Both the position numbers and the translations under genes were made by a program. Positions 24,465-33,263 of a stretch of DNA of 64,000 bases are shown here, in pieces; the stretch's first letter is position 1; every line of letters begins with the position of its first letter. The DNA comes from CAIMUX01 sp964473865. Lineage in GTDB: Bacteria; Eisenbacteria; RBG-16-71-46; CAIMUX01. The stretch spans positions 1 through 64,000 of the forward strand of contig CAYYQN010000017.1 of assembly GCA_964473865.1 (NCBI GenBank). Reading direction: 5' to 3'. The notes beneath the pieces are model-generated. The model was not told where the DNA came from, searched no databases, and saw only the letters and a list, made by a program, of their open reading frames with translations.

Positions 24465-25441
24465 GCTTTCCGGTCCGTCGACCTCGGCGGCTGCGGCGAA
24501 CCGCCACGCTGCGACGCATGATGCGGGAGACGCGCCTCACCGTCGACGACCTGGTCTGGCCGCTCTTCGTGGTGGGCGGGACGGGCGTCCGGCAGCCGGT
24601 CGCCTCGATGCCCGGCGTGGAACGGCTCTCCGCCGACCTCCTGGCCGACGAATGCCGCAACGCATACGACCTCGGCATTCCGGCGGTCATCCTGTTCGGA
24701 ATTCCCGAGCGGAAGGACCCGCTGGGCTCGGAGGCGTACTCCGGCGAAGGCATCATCCCGCGCGCCATCTCCGCCGTGAAGAGGACGGCTCCCGATCTCG
24801 CGGTGTGGGCGGACGTCTGCCTGTGCGAATACACCGACCACGGGCACTGCGGCGTGATCCGCGACGGGCAGGTTGACAACGATGCCACCCTCCCGTTGCT
24901 GGCGAAGACGGCGCTGGCCTATGCCCGGGCCGGGGCGGACGCGGTGGCCCCGTCCGACATGATGGACGGCCGGGTGGGCGCCATCCGACAGGCGCTGGAC
25001 GAATCGGGATTCGCCGACACCCTGCTGGTCTCCTACGCCGCCAAGTACGCCTCGGCCTACTACGGGCCGTTCCGCGAAGCGGCGGGCTCCACGCCGCAGT
25101 TCGGCGACCGGCAGGGATATCAGATGGACCCGGCGAACGCCCGCGAGGCGTCGCTCGAGGTGGCGCTGGATCTGGAGGAAGGAGCCGACATCGTGATCGT
25201 CAAGCCGGCGCTGGCGTACCTCGACATCATCCAGCGCCTGCGCGCGGAGTTCGAGGTGCCGGTCGCCGCCTACAACGTCTCCGGGGAGTACGCGCTCATC
25301 AGCGCCGCCGCCGAGCGGAATTGGGTCGACCGCCGTCGGATCGTTCTCGAGACCCTGACTTCCATGCGGCGCGCCGGCGCCGACCTGATCCTGACCTATC
25401 ACGCCAAGGAGGTGGCCCAGTGGCTTCGGGAAACACGATGA
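24461..25441 (+). CDS. hemB: Delta-aminolevulinic acid dehydratase (porphobilinogen synthase)
   Basis: Condenses two 5-aminolevulinate molecules to porphobilinogen in the cytoplasm. The 326-residue protein has the zinc-type cysteine triad C120, C122, C130 in DVCLCEYTDHGHC, Schiff-base lysines K195 (SYAAKYASAYYGPFR) and K248 (VIVKPA), and other signatures such as PLFVVGG and APSDMMDGRV. The Cys triad marks it as a zinc-dependent, not magnesium-only, enzyme. Start and stop are ATGA-coupled to the TetR-HemD and hemL genes, so stoichiometric translation is likely. No odd feature. Confidence 0.97.
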   Translation: MSFPVRRPRRLRRTATLRRMMRETRLTVDDLVWPLFVVGGTGVRQPVASMPGVERLSADLLADECRNAYDLGIPAVILFGIPERKDPLGSEAYSGEGIIPRAISAVKRTAPDLAVWADVCLCEYTDHGHCGVIRDGQVDNDATLPLLAKTALAYARAGADAVAPSDMMDGRVGAIRQALDESGFADTLLVSYAAKYASAYYGPFREAAGSTPQFGDRQGYQMDPANAREASLEVALDLEEGADIVIVKPALAYLDIIQRLRAEFEVPVAAYNVSGEYALISAAAERNWVDRRRIVLETLTSMRRAGADLILTYHAKEVAQWLRETR

Positions 25442-26832
25442 ACGCCCCCGCACATCCCTGGGAGGGCCCCCGAAGCGAGAGCCTCTTCGAGCGGGCCTGC
25501 CGCGTGATCCCCGGCGGGGTGAACTCGCCCGTGCGCGCCTTTCGCGCGGTCGGCGGAGGGCCGCTCTTCCTCCGGCGCGGCGAAGGCGCGCGCGTCCGGG
25601 ACGAGGACGGGCGTTCCTACCTGGATCTGGTTGGCTCCTGGGGACCGCTTCTGTTCGGTCACGCGCATCCGGCGATCCTGGAGGCGATCGCGCAGGCGGC
25701 CCGCGACGGCACCAGCTTCGGCGCGCCAACCACCGCCGAAGTGGAGTTCGCCGAAACGATCGTGGCCGCGGTGCCGTCGATCGAGATGGTCCGGCTCGTC
25801 AACTCCGGGACCGAAGCGACCATGAGCGCCGTGCGCCTGGCGCGCGGCTGTACCGGGCGGGACCTCATCATCAAGTTCGAGGGGTGCTACCACGGCCACG
25901 GCGATGCCTTCCTCATTCAGGCCGGGTCGGGAGCGGCCACCTTCGGTCGTCCCTCCAGCCCGGGTGTGACCGCCGGCACCGCGCACGACACCCTCAACGC
26001 CCCGTACAACGACCTCGCGGCGGTGGAGGCGCTCTGCGCCGAGTTCCGCGGCCGCATCGCGGCGATCATCGTCGAGCCGGTGGCCGCGAACATGGGCTGC
26101 GTCCTGCCGCAGCCCGACTCCCTCGACGTCCGCCCGCAACCCGCCCGGGACCGGGTCGGCGTGACGACCGGCGTCAACCTGCCCGCGCCCGGGTTCCTGC
26201 GGGGCCTGCGCGAAATCTGCGATCGCGAGGGCGCCCTCCTCATCTTCGATGAAGTGATCACCGGCTTCCGCCTGGCCTACGGCGGGGCGCAGGAGCGGTA
26301 CGGCGTGCGCGCCGACCTCACCACCCTGGGCAAGATCGTGGGCGGCGGGCTGCCCCTCGGCGCCTACGGCGGGCCGCGCGAGATCATGAAGCAGCTCGCG
26401 CCCGAGGGCCCCGTCTATCAGGCCGGGACGCTCTCGGGCAATCCGCTGGCGGTGGCCGCGGGCCGGACGATGCTGGCCCTGCTCCGCGATGGCTCCGCCT
26501 ACCGCACGCTGGAATCGCTGGGCGAACGATTGCGGCGGGGGATGGAGCGGAACATCCGCGAGCTGGGCGCGCCGGTCACCTGGAACTCCATCGCGTCGCT
26601 CGGGTGCCTCTATTTCCACGAAGGCCCGGTTCGGAACTGGACGGAGGCGAAGGCCTCGGATACGCGCCGGTTCGGCGTCTACTTCCGGGAGATGCTGCGC
26701 CGGGGGGTCTATCTCGCGCCGTCGCAGTTCGAGGCGGGATTCCTGTCGGTGGCGCACACCGAGAGCGACGTGGATCTCATCGTCGACGCCGCCCGGCAGG
26801 CGATGGAGGTTGCGCTCGGAGAGACGGCGTGA
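25438..26832 (+). CDS. hemL: Glutamate-1-semialdehyde 2,1-aminomutase
   Basis: PLP enzyme converting glutamate-1-semialdehyde to 5-aminolevulinate, after HemA. The 464-residue protein has VIPGGVNSPVRAF, NSGTEATMSAVRLAR, the EGCYHGHGD motif, IFDEVITGFR and catalytic K299 in TTLGKIVGGGLPLGAYGG. It is longer than usual (about 430): roughly 24 residues (227-250, DNA 26116-26187) are inserted between ANMGCVLPQP and GFLRGLREIC, a loop that is short in most homologues. The frame is kept and the flanking active-site residues are intact, so it is probably active. The ATG at 25438 overlaps hemB by 4 bp; hemE follows after 46 bp. Confidence 0.96.
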   Translation: MNAPAHPWEGPRSESLFERACRVIPGGVNSPVRAFRAVGGGPLFLRRGEGARVRDEDGRSYLDLVGSWGPLLFGHAHPAILEAIAQAARDGTSFGAPTTAEVEFAETIVAAVPSIEMVRLVNSGTEATMSAVRLARGCTGRDLIIKFEGCYHGHGDAFLIQAGSGAATFGRPSSPGVTAGTAHDTLNAPYNDLAAVEALCAEFRGRIAAIIVEPVAANMGCVLPQPDSLDVRPQPARDRVGVTTGVNLPAPGFLRGLREICDREGALLIFDEVITGFRLAYGGAQERYGVRADLTTLGKIVGGGLPLGAYGGPREIMKQLAPEGPVYQAGTLSGNPLAVAAGRTMLALLRDGSAYRTLESLGERLRRGMERNIRELGAPVTWNSIASLGCLYFHEGPVRNWTEAKASDTRRFGVYFREMLRRGVYLAPSQFEAGFLSVAHTESDVDLIVDAARQAMEVALGETA

Positions 26833-26878
26833 GGCGACCAGACCGCAGAGGCTGTCCGACCCAGGAGGAGCACTCTCG

Positions 26879-27907
26879 ATGAACGACCTCTTCCTCCGCG
26901 CAGCCGCCGGCAAACCGGTGGAACGCACCCCCGTCTGGATCATGCGTCAGGCCGGACGCTACCTCCCCGAGTACCGCGCCGTGCGCGAGAAGCACACCTT
27001 CTGGGAGATGTGCACCATCCCCGAGCTCTGCACCGAGGTCTCCCTGCAGCCGGTGCGCCGGATCGGCGTCGACGCCGCGATCCTCTTCTCGGACATCCTC
27101 GTGCCGCTGGTGGCGATGGGAATGGAGATCGACTTCACTCCGGCCCCGGTGATGGCGCGGACGCTTCGCACCGAGGCCGACATCGAATCGCTCCGCCCGC
27201 CCGACGACTCCCCGGTGCTCGCCCGCGTGACCGACGGGGTGCGGATGCTCCGCCGCGAGCTGCAGGGAGAGGTGCCGCTCATCGGCTTCGCCGGAGCTCC
27301 GTTCACGCTGGCCACCTATGCCGTCTGCGGCGGGGGATCCCGCAACCAGTCGGAGATGCGGGCCCTGCTCTTCGGTAATCCCGGGTTGGCCCACCGGCTC
27401 CTGGGCCGGCTGACCGACACCGTTGTGGCTTCGCTGCGGTCGCAGATCGCGGCGGGCGCGCAGGCGGTGCAGCTCTTCGACTCCTGGGCCGGCGTGCTCT
27501 CGGCCGAAGACTACGAGGTGTTCGCGCTGCGATACGCCCGCGAGGCGCTGGCCCGCGTGCGGGAGATCGACCCGTCGGTGCCGCGCATCTACTTCGCTCC
27601 CGGCGCTTCCACGCTCCTGGATCGCATCGGCACCGTGGGCGCCGACGTGACCGGCGTCGACTGGCGAATCCCCCTGGCCCGCGCGCGCGAGGTGCTGGGC
27701 GACCGGACCGCGGTGCAGGGGAACCTGGATCCGGGCGTGCTTCTGGGGAACCAGGCTGTGATCGAGGAGAAGGTCGCCCGCATCGTCGACGAAGCGCGCG
27801 GCGCCAAGGGACACATCATGAATCTGGGCCATGGCATCCTGCCGGAGACTCCGGTGGAGAATGCCGCGTACTTCGTGGAAGCGGTGCGCCGCCACTCGCA
27901 GAGGTAG
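26879..27907 (+). CDS. hemE: Uroporphyrinogen decarboxylase
   Basis: Removes four carboxyl groups from uroporphyrinogen III to give coproporphyrinogen III; cofactor-free cytoplasmic enzyme. The 342-residue protein is of normal length and shows the N-terminal signature PVWIMRQAGRYLPEYR, the catalytic aspartate in LFSDILVPLVAMG, GFAGAPFTLATY, LFDSWAGVLS, and GNLDPGVLLG, then NLGHGILPETP. ATG at 26879 is preceded by AGGAGGAG at a good distance. It is separated from hemL by 46 bp and from hemN by 66 bp, the two loosest junctions inside the operon. Confidence 0.97.
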   Translation: MNDLFLRAAAGKPVERTPVWIMRQAGRYLPEYRAVREKHTFWEMCTIPELCTEVSLQPVRRIGVDAAILFSDILVPLVAMGMEIDFTPAPVMARTLRTEADIESLRPPDDSPVLARVTDGVRMLRRELQGEVPLIGFAGAPFTLATYAVCGGGSRNQSEMRALLFGNPGLAHRLLGRLTDTVVASLRSQIAAGAQAVQLFDSWAGVLSAEDYEVFALRYAREALARVREIDPSVPRIYFAPGASTLLDRIGTVGADVTGVDWRIPLARAREVLGDRTAVQGNLDPGVLLGNQAVIEEKVARIVDEARGAKGHIMNLGHGILPETPVENAAYFVEAVRRHSQR

Positions 27908-27973
27908 AGCCCGGAAACCGACCGGGGGCGGCAAGCCGCCGGATCCGCTCCGGTCCGAGACGAAGAGGTCTTC

Positions 27974-29380
27974 ATGGAACCGACCCCCACCCGATCTCAC
28001 GTCCCCGCTGAGCTCTTGGAGCTGCTCCGCCGCTACGACCGGCCCGGCCCGCGCTACACCTCCTATCCCACCGCCGTCGAATTCCACGAGGGGGTCGACG
28101 GCTCGGCCTACGCGTCCGCGCTGGCCGAGGCCGATGCCGTGTCGGACGAGCCGCTCTCGCTCTACTTCCACCTTCCGTTCTGCCGGGAGCGGTGCACCTT
28201 TTGCGGGTGCAGCGTGGTCATCACGCGCAAGCCGGAAGTGGTGGGGCGATACCTCGACTACCTGCAGACCGAGATCGAGATGGTGGCCGGGCGGCTTCCC
28301 CACCGGCGGACCGTGAATCAACTCCACTGGGGCGGCGGCACGCCGACCCACCTCGGCACCGCGGAGATGCGCACCCTCTGGGAGGCGATCCGCCGGCAGT
28401 TCACGCTCTCTCCCGGAGCCGAGGTCGCCATCGAGGTCGATCCCCGCGTCACCAGCCACGAGCAGATCGACACCCTGCGTGCGCTCGGCTTCAACCGGCT
28501 CAGCATGGGAGTGCAGGACTTCACTCTCGAGGTGCAGGAAGCGATCGGGCGCCGCCAAGGCGTCGCCGAGACGGTCGACCTCTACCGCTACGCCCGCGCC
28601 GCCGCCTTCGACTCCGTCAATGTCGATCTGGTGTACGGCTTGCCCCGGCAGAACCCGGAGAGCTTCCGGAACAACCTCGAGCAGCTGCTGACGCTGCGCC
28701 CCGATCGCGTGGCGGTCTACAGCTTTGCCTACGTCCCCTGGGTGAAGGCCAATCAGCGCCGCCTCGATCCCGCAGTCTTCCCGTCCCCGGAGACGAAGTT
28801 CGAGCTCTTCCTGCTGGCCCTCGAAGCGTTCTCCCAGGCCGGGTACGCGCAGATCGGAATGGACCACTTCGCCCTGCCCACCGACGAGCTGGCGGTGGCG
28901 CAGCGGGAAGGAAGGCTCCATCGGAACTTCATGGGCTACACCGTCATGCCGGCCGCGGACCAGATCGGCTTCGGAATCACGGCGATCGGCGACCTGCGGG
29001 GCGCCTTCGTGCAGAACCGAAAGAAGCTGGTTGGCTACTACGAGGCGCTGGACGCGGGCCTCCTGCCGATCGAGCGCGGCTACCTTCTGGACCAGGACGA
29101 CAGGATCCGGCGCCACGTCATCCTGCGCCTGATGTGCAACTTCGCCGTCGACACCGCGGAGGTCGAGGCGCGGTTCGGCATCCGATTCTCCGACTACTTC
29201 GCGGCGGAGTCGGAAGCGCTGAAGACTCCCCAGGAGAACGGATTCCTGCGGACGGATGCCGGACGAATCGAGGTGACCGAGCGGGGGCGGCTCTTCATCC
29301 GCAACATCGCGATGGTCTTCGACCGTCACCTGCGGGCCAGACAAGGCGGGGACACGCCGGTCTTCTCGCGGACGGTGTAG
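27974..29380 (+). CDS. hemN: Oxygen-independent coproporphyrinogen III oxidase (radical SAM)
   Basis: Radical SAM enzyme turning coproporphyrinogen III into protoporphyrinogen IX without oxygen. The 468-residue protein has the true HemN signature PRYTSYPTAVEF, the 4Fe-4S motif C70xxxC74xxC77 followed by C79 (FCRERCTFCGC), GGGTPTHL, EVDPRVTSHEQ, GVQDFTLEVQ, YGLPRQNPESF, and the C-terminal HemN domain (GMDHFALPTDELAVA, FMGYTV). The extra cysteine and the full C-terminal domain separate it from HemW-like proteins. With HemY downstream this makes the protoporphyrin-dependent route complete. Confidence 0.97.
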   Translation: MEPTPTRSHVPAELLELLRRYDRPGPRYTSYPTAVEFHEGVDGSAYASALAEADAVSDEPLSLYFHLPFCRERCTFCGCSVVITRKPEVVGRYLDYLQTEIEMVAGRLPHRRTVNQLHWGGGTPTHLGTAEMRTLWEAIRRQFTLSPGAEVAIEVDPRVTSHEQIDTLRALGFNRLSMGVQDFTLEVQEAIGRRQGVAETVDLYRYARAAAFDSVNVDLVYGLPRQNPESFRNNLEQLLTLRPDRVAVYSFAYVPWVKANQRRLDPAVFPSPETKFELFLLALEAFSQAGYAQIGMDHFALPTDELAVAQREGRLHRNFMGYTVMPAADQIGFGITAIGDLRGAFVQNRKKLVGYYEALDAGLLPIERGYLLDQDDRIRRHVILRLMCNFAVDTAEVEARFGIRFSDYFAAESEALKTPQENGFLRTDAGRIEVTERGRLFIRNIAMVFDRHLRARQGGDTPVFSRTV

Positions 29381-29396
29381 GCCGGGAGGGAAGCGG

Positions 29397-30377
29397 ATGG
29401 CGACGATTCTCCTTCTGAACATGGGCGGGCCTTCGACGCGGTCCGAGGTGCGGCCGTTTCTGCGCGAGCTCTTCTCGGACCCGATGTTGATCGACCTGCC
29501 GGGGGGCGCCGTCCTGCGGCCGTTTCTCTCGCGGCTGATTCCCGCGGTGCGCGCTCGCAAGGTGGAACGGGCGTACGCTTCGATCGGCGGCGGTTCGCCC
29601 CTGCTGCGGACCACCCGGCGGCAGGCCGCGGCGCTTCTGGCCGAGCTCGGGCGGCGCGGGCACGGAGAGGTCCAGGTCGAAACGGTGATGCGGTACACCC
29701 CGCCGCGCGCCGCCGAAGTCCTGACCCGCCTGGCCGCGCGCGGGGAGACGCGCGCCCTCGCCCTCCCGCTCTATCCCCAGGAATGCCGGGCCACCACCGG
29801 GTCAAGCCTCGCCGAGCTTGAGTGGTGGCAGCCGCGGCTGGCGCCCGGTCTCGAGATCTCGGCCGTACGGTCGTGGCATCTGGCACCCGGCTACCTCGAG
29901 GCGCTGGCCGGACGGGTGCGGGCCGCCCTCGACTCCCTGCCGGAAGCGGCCCGCTCCCGCGCCGTGATCCTCTTCTCCGCCCACGCCGTCCCCGCGGCGC
30001 TGCCGCAACGCGGCGATCCCTACGTAGCCCAGGTGAAGGAGGCGGTCGCTGCGGTCCTCACGCGGATGGGGAGCGGACACGCCCATCGTCTCGGCTGGCA
30101 GAGCCGCACCGGCCCGGTGACGTGGGTGGAGCCAGGCACCGACACCGTCATCGCCGAGCTGGCCGGGTCGGAGGCGGTGGTCGTCGTGCCGGTCTCGTTC
30201 GTCTCGGACCACATCGAGACGCTCTACGAGATCGATCTGCTCTTCGGCGATATGGCCCGGCGCGCCGGCATCCGGCACTTCGTGCGGACGGCGGCGCTCG
30301 ACTGCGAACCGGGGTTCATCGGCGCGCTGGCCGATCTTGCCGAACCGTTTCTGGGTGCCGGAGGAAGAACGCCGTGA
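29397..30377 (+). CDS. hemH: Ferrochelatase
   Basis: Inserts Fe2+ into protoporphyrin IX. The 326-residue protein has ATILLLNMGGPSTRSEVRPF, SIGGGSPLLRTT, ALPLYPQECRATTGS, catalytic H196 in ILFSAHAVPA, the LGWQSRTGPVTWVEP motif, and VVPVSFVSDHIETLYEID with the conserved Glu. Normal length; no cysteine-rich iron-sulfur tail. The gene follows hemN after 16 bp and its TGA overlaps the GTG of hemY by 2 bp within GTGA, so HemH and the upstream oxidase are coupled in translation. Confidence 0.95.
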   Translation: MATILLLNMGGPSTRSEVRPFLRELFSDPMLIDLPGGAVLRPFLSRLIPAVRARKVERAYASIGGGSPLLRTTRRQAAALLAELGRRGHGEVQVETVMRYTPPRAAEVLTRLAARGETRALALPLYPQECRATTGSSLAELEWWQPRLAPGLEISAVRSWHLAPGYLEALAGRVRAALDSLPEAARSRAVILFSAHAVPAALPQRGDPYVAQVKEAVAAVLTRMGSGHAHRLGWQSRTGPVTWVEPGTDTVIAELAGSEAVVVVPVSFVSDHIETLYEIDLLFGDMARRAGIRHFVRTAALDCEPGFIGALADLAEPFLGAGGRTP

Positions 30378-31759
30378 AGCGCGTCGTGGTGATCGGCGGC
30401 GGGATCGCGGGACTGGCCACCGCGCATGCCCTGCGGCAACGAAGGCCCGGCCTCGACCTTCTACTCCTGGAGGCGGAAGACCGCCTGGGCGGCAACATCC
30501 GCACCTCGTTCGACGGAGGCCTGACCCTCGAGTGGGGGGTGAACGGGTTTCTGAACAATGTCCCTCAGACCCTGGAGCTGATCGAAGAGATCGGGCTCAC
30601 CGGAGAGCTTCTCCCCTCCAATCAGGCCGCGGCGAGACGGTTTCTCTTCCGTGCGGGTCGTCTCTGGGAGATCCCGCTCAGACCACCGGCCTTCTTCCGC
30701 TCGGCACTGCTGAGTCGCGCCGGGCGCGTACGCATCCTCGGAGAACCGTTCGCCCGCCCGCGGCCGCCCGGCGACGAGACGGTCTTCGGCTTCGCCGCGC
30801 GGCGCATCGGCCCGGAGGCGGCCCGGATCCTGGTCGATGCCATGGTGTCGGGCGTGTATGCGGGCGACTCGCGCGTCCTCTCGCTCAAGAGCACCTTCCC
30901 CCGCATGGAGGAGATGGAGCGAATTCACGGCAGCCTCGTCAAGGCGATGATCGCGCGGCAGAGAGAAGCGAAGCGGGCGGGGACCCGACCCACCGGCGGG
31001 CCGGCGGGGCCCGCCGGAGCCCTCACCTCGCTGCGGCACGGGATGGAGTCCTTGGTCGCGCGACTCGGAGAGCGGATCGGACCGGAGCGCATCCGCCTCC
31101 GGACGCCGGTGACCGCGGTGACAACCTGCGAACCGGGAGATCCTGGCGCCCGCTATCTCGTCCATACCGCAGACGGCGAGATCCGGTGCGATCACCTGGT
31201 GGTCGCCGCTCCCGCACGCCACGCGGCCGGCTTCCTGCGGCCGCTCGAGGCCTCGCTGGCCGGGGAACTGGAGGCGATCGCCTATGCCGGTCTGGCCGTG
31301 GTGGCGCTCGCCTGGGACGAGGCGGATCTGGGGACCGCGCCCGACGGGTTCGGCTTTCTCGTCCCGCGGGGCGAAGGCCTGCGCATCCTGGGCTGCCTGT
31401 GGGATTCGAGCGTGTTCCCGGATCGCGCCCCCGCGGGTCGGGTCCTGGTGCGCGCGATGATCGGCGGCGCGCAGGATCCGGAAGCCGTCGGTCTGTCCGA
31501 CGAGGAGCTGCTCGCCATCACCCGCCGCGATCTCGAGACCGCCATGGGGATTCGGGCCACGCCTTGTTCCGTGCTGATCTTCCGCCATCCCCTCGGCATC
31601 CCCCAGTATCTCGTGGGACACGCCGAGAGACTGGCCCGCATCGACGCCCGCCTGGCGACGCTGCCGGGGGTCGCGCTCATCGGCAACTCCTATCGCGGCG
31701 TGGCCGTGAACAACTGCGCGAAGGAGGCGAAGGAGCTGGCGCTCCGCCTGGCGCCGTGA
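30374..31759 (+). CDS. hemY: HemY-type FAD protoporphyrinogen (or coproporphyrinogen) oxidase
   Basis: FAD enzyme oxidising protoporphyrinogen IX to protoporphyrin IX, probably membrane-associated. The 461-residue protein starts with the dinucleotide fold VVVIGGGIAGLATAHAL, then EAEDRLGGNIRT, GVNGFLNNV, the family motif DAMVSGVYAGDSRVLSLKSTF, GMESLVARLGERIG and the C-terminal FAD motif ALIGNSYRGVAVNNC. Start is GTG 30374, overlapping hemH as GTGA. HemY homologues of monoderms act on coproporphyrinogen III; because HemN and a classical HemH are encoded here, the protoporphyrinogen reaction is more likely. Last gene of the operon. Confidence 0.94.
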   Translation: MKRVVVIGGGIAGLATAHALRQRRPGLDLLLLEAEDRLGGNIRTSFDGGLTLEWGVNGFLNNVPQTLELIEEIGLTGELLPSNQAAARRFLFRAGRLWEIPLRPPAFFRSALLSRAGRVRILGEPFARPRPPGDETVFGFAARRIGPEAARILVDAMVSGVYAGDSRVLSLKSTFPRMEEMERIHGSLVKAMIARQREAKRAGTRPTGGPAGPAGALTSLRHGMESLVARLGERIGPERIRLRTPVTAVTTCEPGDPGARYLVHTADGEIRCDHLVVAAPARHAAGFLRPLEASLAGELEAIAYAGLAVVALAWDEADLGTAPDGFGFLVPRGEGLRILGCLWDSSVFPDRAPAGRVLVRAMIGGAQDPEAVGLSDEELLAITRRDLETAMGIRATPCSVLIFRHPLGIPQYLVGHAERLARIDARLATLPGVALIGNSYRGVAVNNCAKEAKELALRLAP

Positions 31760-32688
31760 GGCCGCGCGGGATGCCGGCGGCGGCCGGCCGTCGAGTCCCG
31801 TGCTTCAACGGTCGCTTTCGTGCAGACCACCTTCACGCAGTCTGCAACAAGGCCTGCGCGCTTGTCCCGCCCGGGTCCCGGATGCGGTCGACACCCTCGT
31901 ACATGGAACTGACCCGTGTCCGACGTTCGGTCGTGGCGCATGTGCATGTATGGACGTCCTGTCCGGGTCCGGTCATGGCATCCGCACACCCGAGGGGTGG
32001 TCGTCCGATCATCGGCCGGCCTCCCGTTACACGTGCGTAGGGCGGGAACGGGGTTCGGTCGTCGCTCGGTTCCATGTAACCCGATGATGTCCGCATCTCG
32101 GCCGCGCCCTCCGGCCGGCTGATGGGGCGCATCCGACAATCGTTCAGGCGCCTCGCACCTGGACGCAGCCGACATCCCGACACCGGACGAGGCCTTCGTC
32201 CACGTACGGGGACCGTGTCCCCATTCCGTTCACGTCGTACGCACATGCACGTAGGCCGTGACCGCATTTCATCCATGGGGGTGGACCCGCCGCAGGTCCC
32301 GGAATACATTGCGGCCATCGCGGTCGGCCGTGTACGTGCCCGACGTCTGAAGTACGGTCACGGCTCCCCCAAGCGTGAAGACCCCGTGTCCGACCCTGGG
32401 CCGAGGCCCGGCGGAGGCCCGAACCGGGGCTCCCGCCAGGCTGACAGCGGTCCGATTCCCGTGCGGAGCGCCGCTCCGAGACCGGTACTCGGCGACGATT
32501 TCCGGCGTCCGTCGACGAATCACCGGCATTCACCGATCGCCGCTTGGATCCGGTGTCGCGTCCGCCAACATGTGTCCAGAACGGTACCGGGACCGGCCCG
32601 GGGCCCCGCCGCCGGAAGGAGGATGGAGGCGGCTGCACCGGGGTTCGCGTCTCTCGAACCACTGTCCCTTCATGCCCACCCGACACGG

Positions 32689-32778
32689 CTCTTCAGACTG
32701 GCCCCCGCCATCGTGGACGAGCGGGCGGAGGCGCAGGACATCGTGCAGGACGCTTGGGTTCGGTACCTGGAGCCGGCT
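32689..32778 (+). pseudogene. Remnant of an ECF sigma factor (region 2)
   Basis: LFRLAPAIVDERAEAQDIVQ followed by DAWVRYLEP resembles the sigma-70 region 2 helix of ECF factors (family pattern: LFRLAYRIV.D.AEAEDIVQDAFLR). Nothing sigma-like continues downstream in any frame, and no start or region 4 was found. The fragment therefore looks like a relic. Confidence 0.5.
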
Positions 32779-33070
32779 GAGGACGGTCGCGCGCCGCCCG
32801 GCTCGTCGGGCCCTGAAGGCGGCGACGAGGACCCGCCGGCGCGGGATGTCGCTCCGGCTGCGGCCGTCGGCGTGGCCGACGCCTCGGGTGGGCTGCCTCG
32901 CCGTCCGCACCCGCCCATTCATCGGCTCTGGGCGGACGGCCCCCGATCCGGCGGCTCGACCCGCCTCGGCTCCGGGCAGTCCGCTGGAGGACGTTCCGCT
33001 GATGGATGCCGCTTGACCCCTCTCCGCCCCGCCGCCATCCTCCGCCGCGGGAGACCCCGGGTGCGGACGG

Positions 33071-33157
33071 ATGCGATCGGCCGGCGGCAACAAGCCCCTC
33101 GCGGCGCGCATCCTCGGCCTCGATCGCCGGGCCCTCTCTCGCAAGCCGGAGCTGGGG
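33071..33157 (+). pseudogene. Remnant of a Fis-type helix-turn-helix (NtrC-type regulator end)
   Basis: SAGGNKPLAARILGLDRRAL then SRKPELG matches the C-terminal DNA-binding helix of NtrC-type activators (pattern: GGNKS.AARLLGISRRTLYRKL). It lacks any AAA+ domain in front, and the usual YRKL is altered to SRKP. It lies about 290 bp from the sigma-factor remnant and supports the view of the region as a gene graveyard. Confidence 0.5.
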
Positions 33158-33263
33158 GAGAAGAGCGGCCCCGCGTGGCGGCTTGTCACGCGCGCGGCTT
33201 GTCACTCCGGAACGCGTCCCGGAAGGCCGCCGGATCGAAGCGCACGGAGGATGCGAAGACCCC

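Larger units (their letters stand above)
31760..33263. other. 1.5-kb stretch without intact genes; decayed sequence
   Basis: Between hemY and the CapK-like gene no frame on either strand looks like a working protein. Two short protein remnants are recognisable (listed separately). The left two thirds (about 31790-32400) is poor in codon structure and rich in scattered TACG/ATGC words such as CATGTGCATGTATGG (near 31945), ACACGTGCGTAGG (near 32028) and CGCACATGCACGTAGG (near 32240), plus TTCGGTCGT twice (near 31928 and 32056). This could be decayed coding DNA or degenerate repeats; a structured RNA cannot be excluded by eye. Confidence 0.5.

Noticed and set aside
26777..29698. A very long open frame on the minus strand through hemE and hemN
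   Set aside because: It is antisense to two well-supported genes, is Arg/His/Gly-rich and matches nothing; long antisense frames are expected in GC-rich coding DNA.
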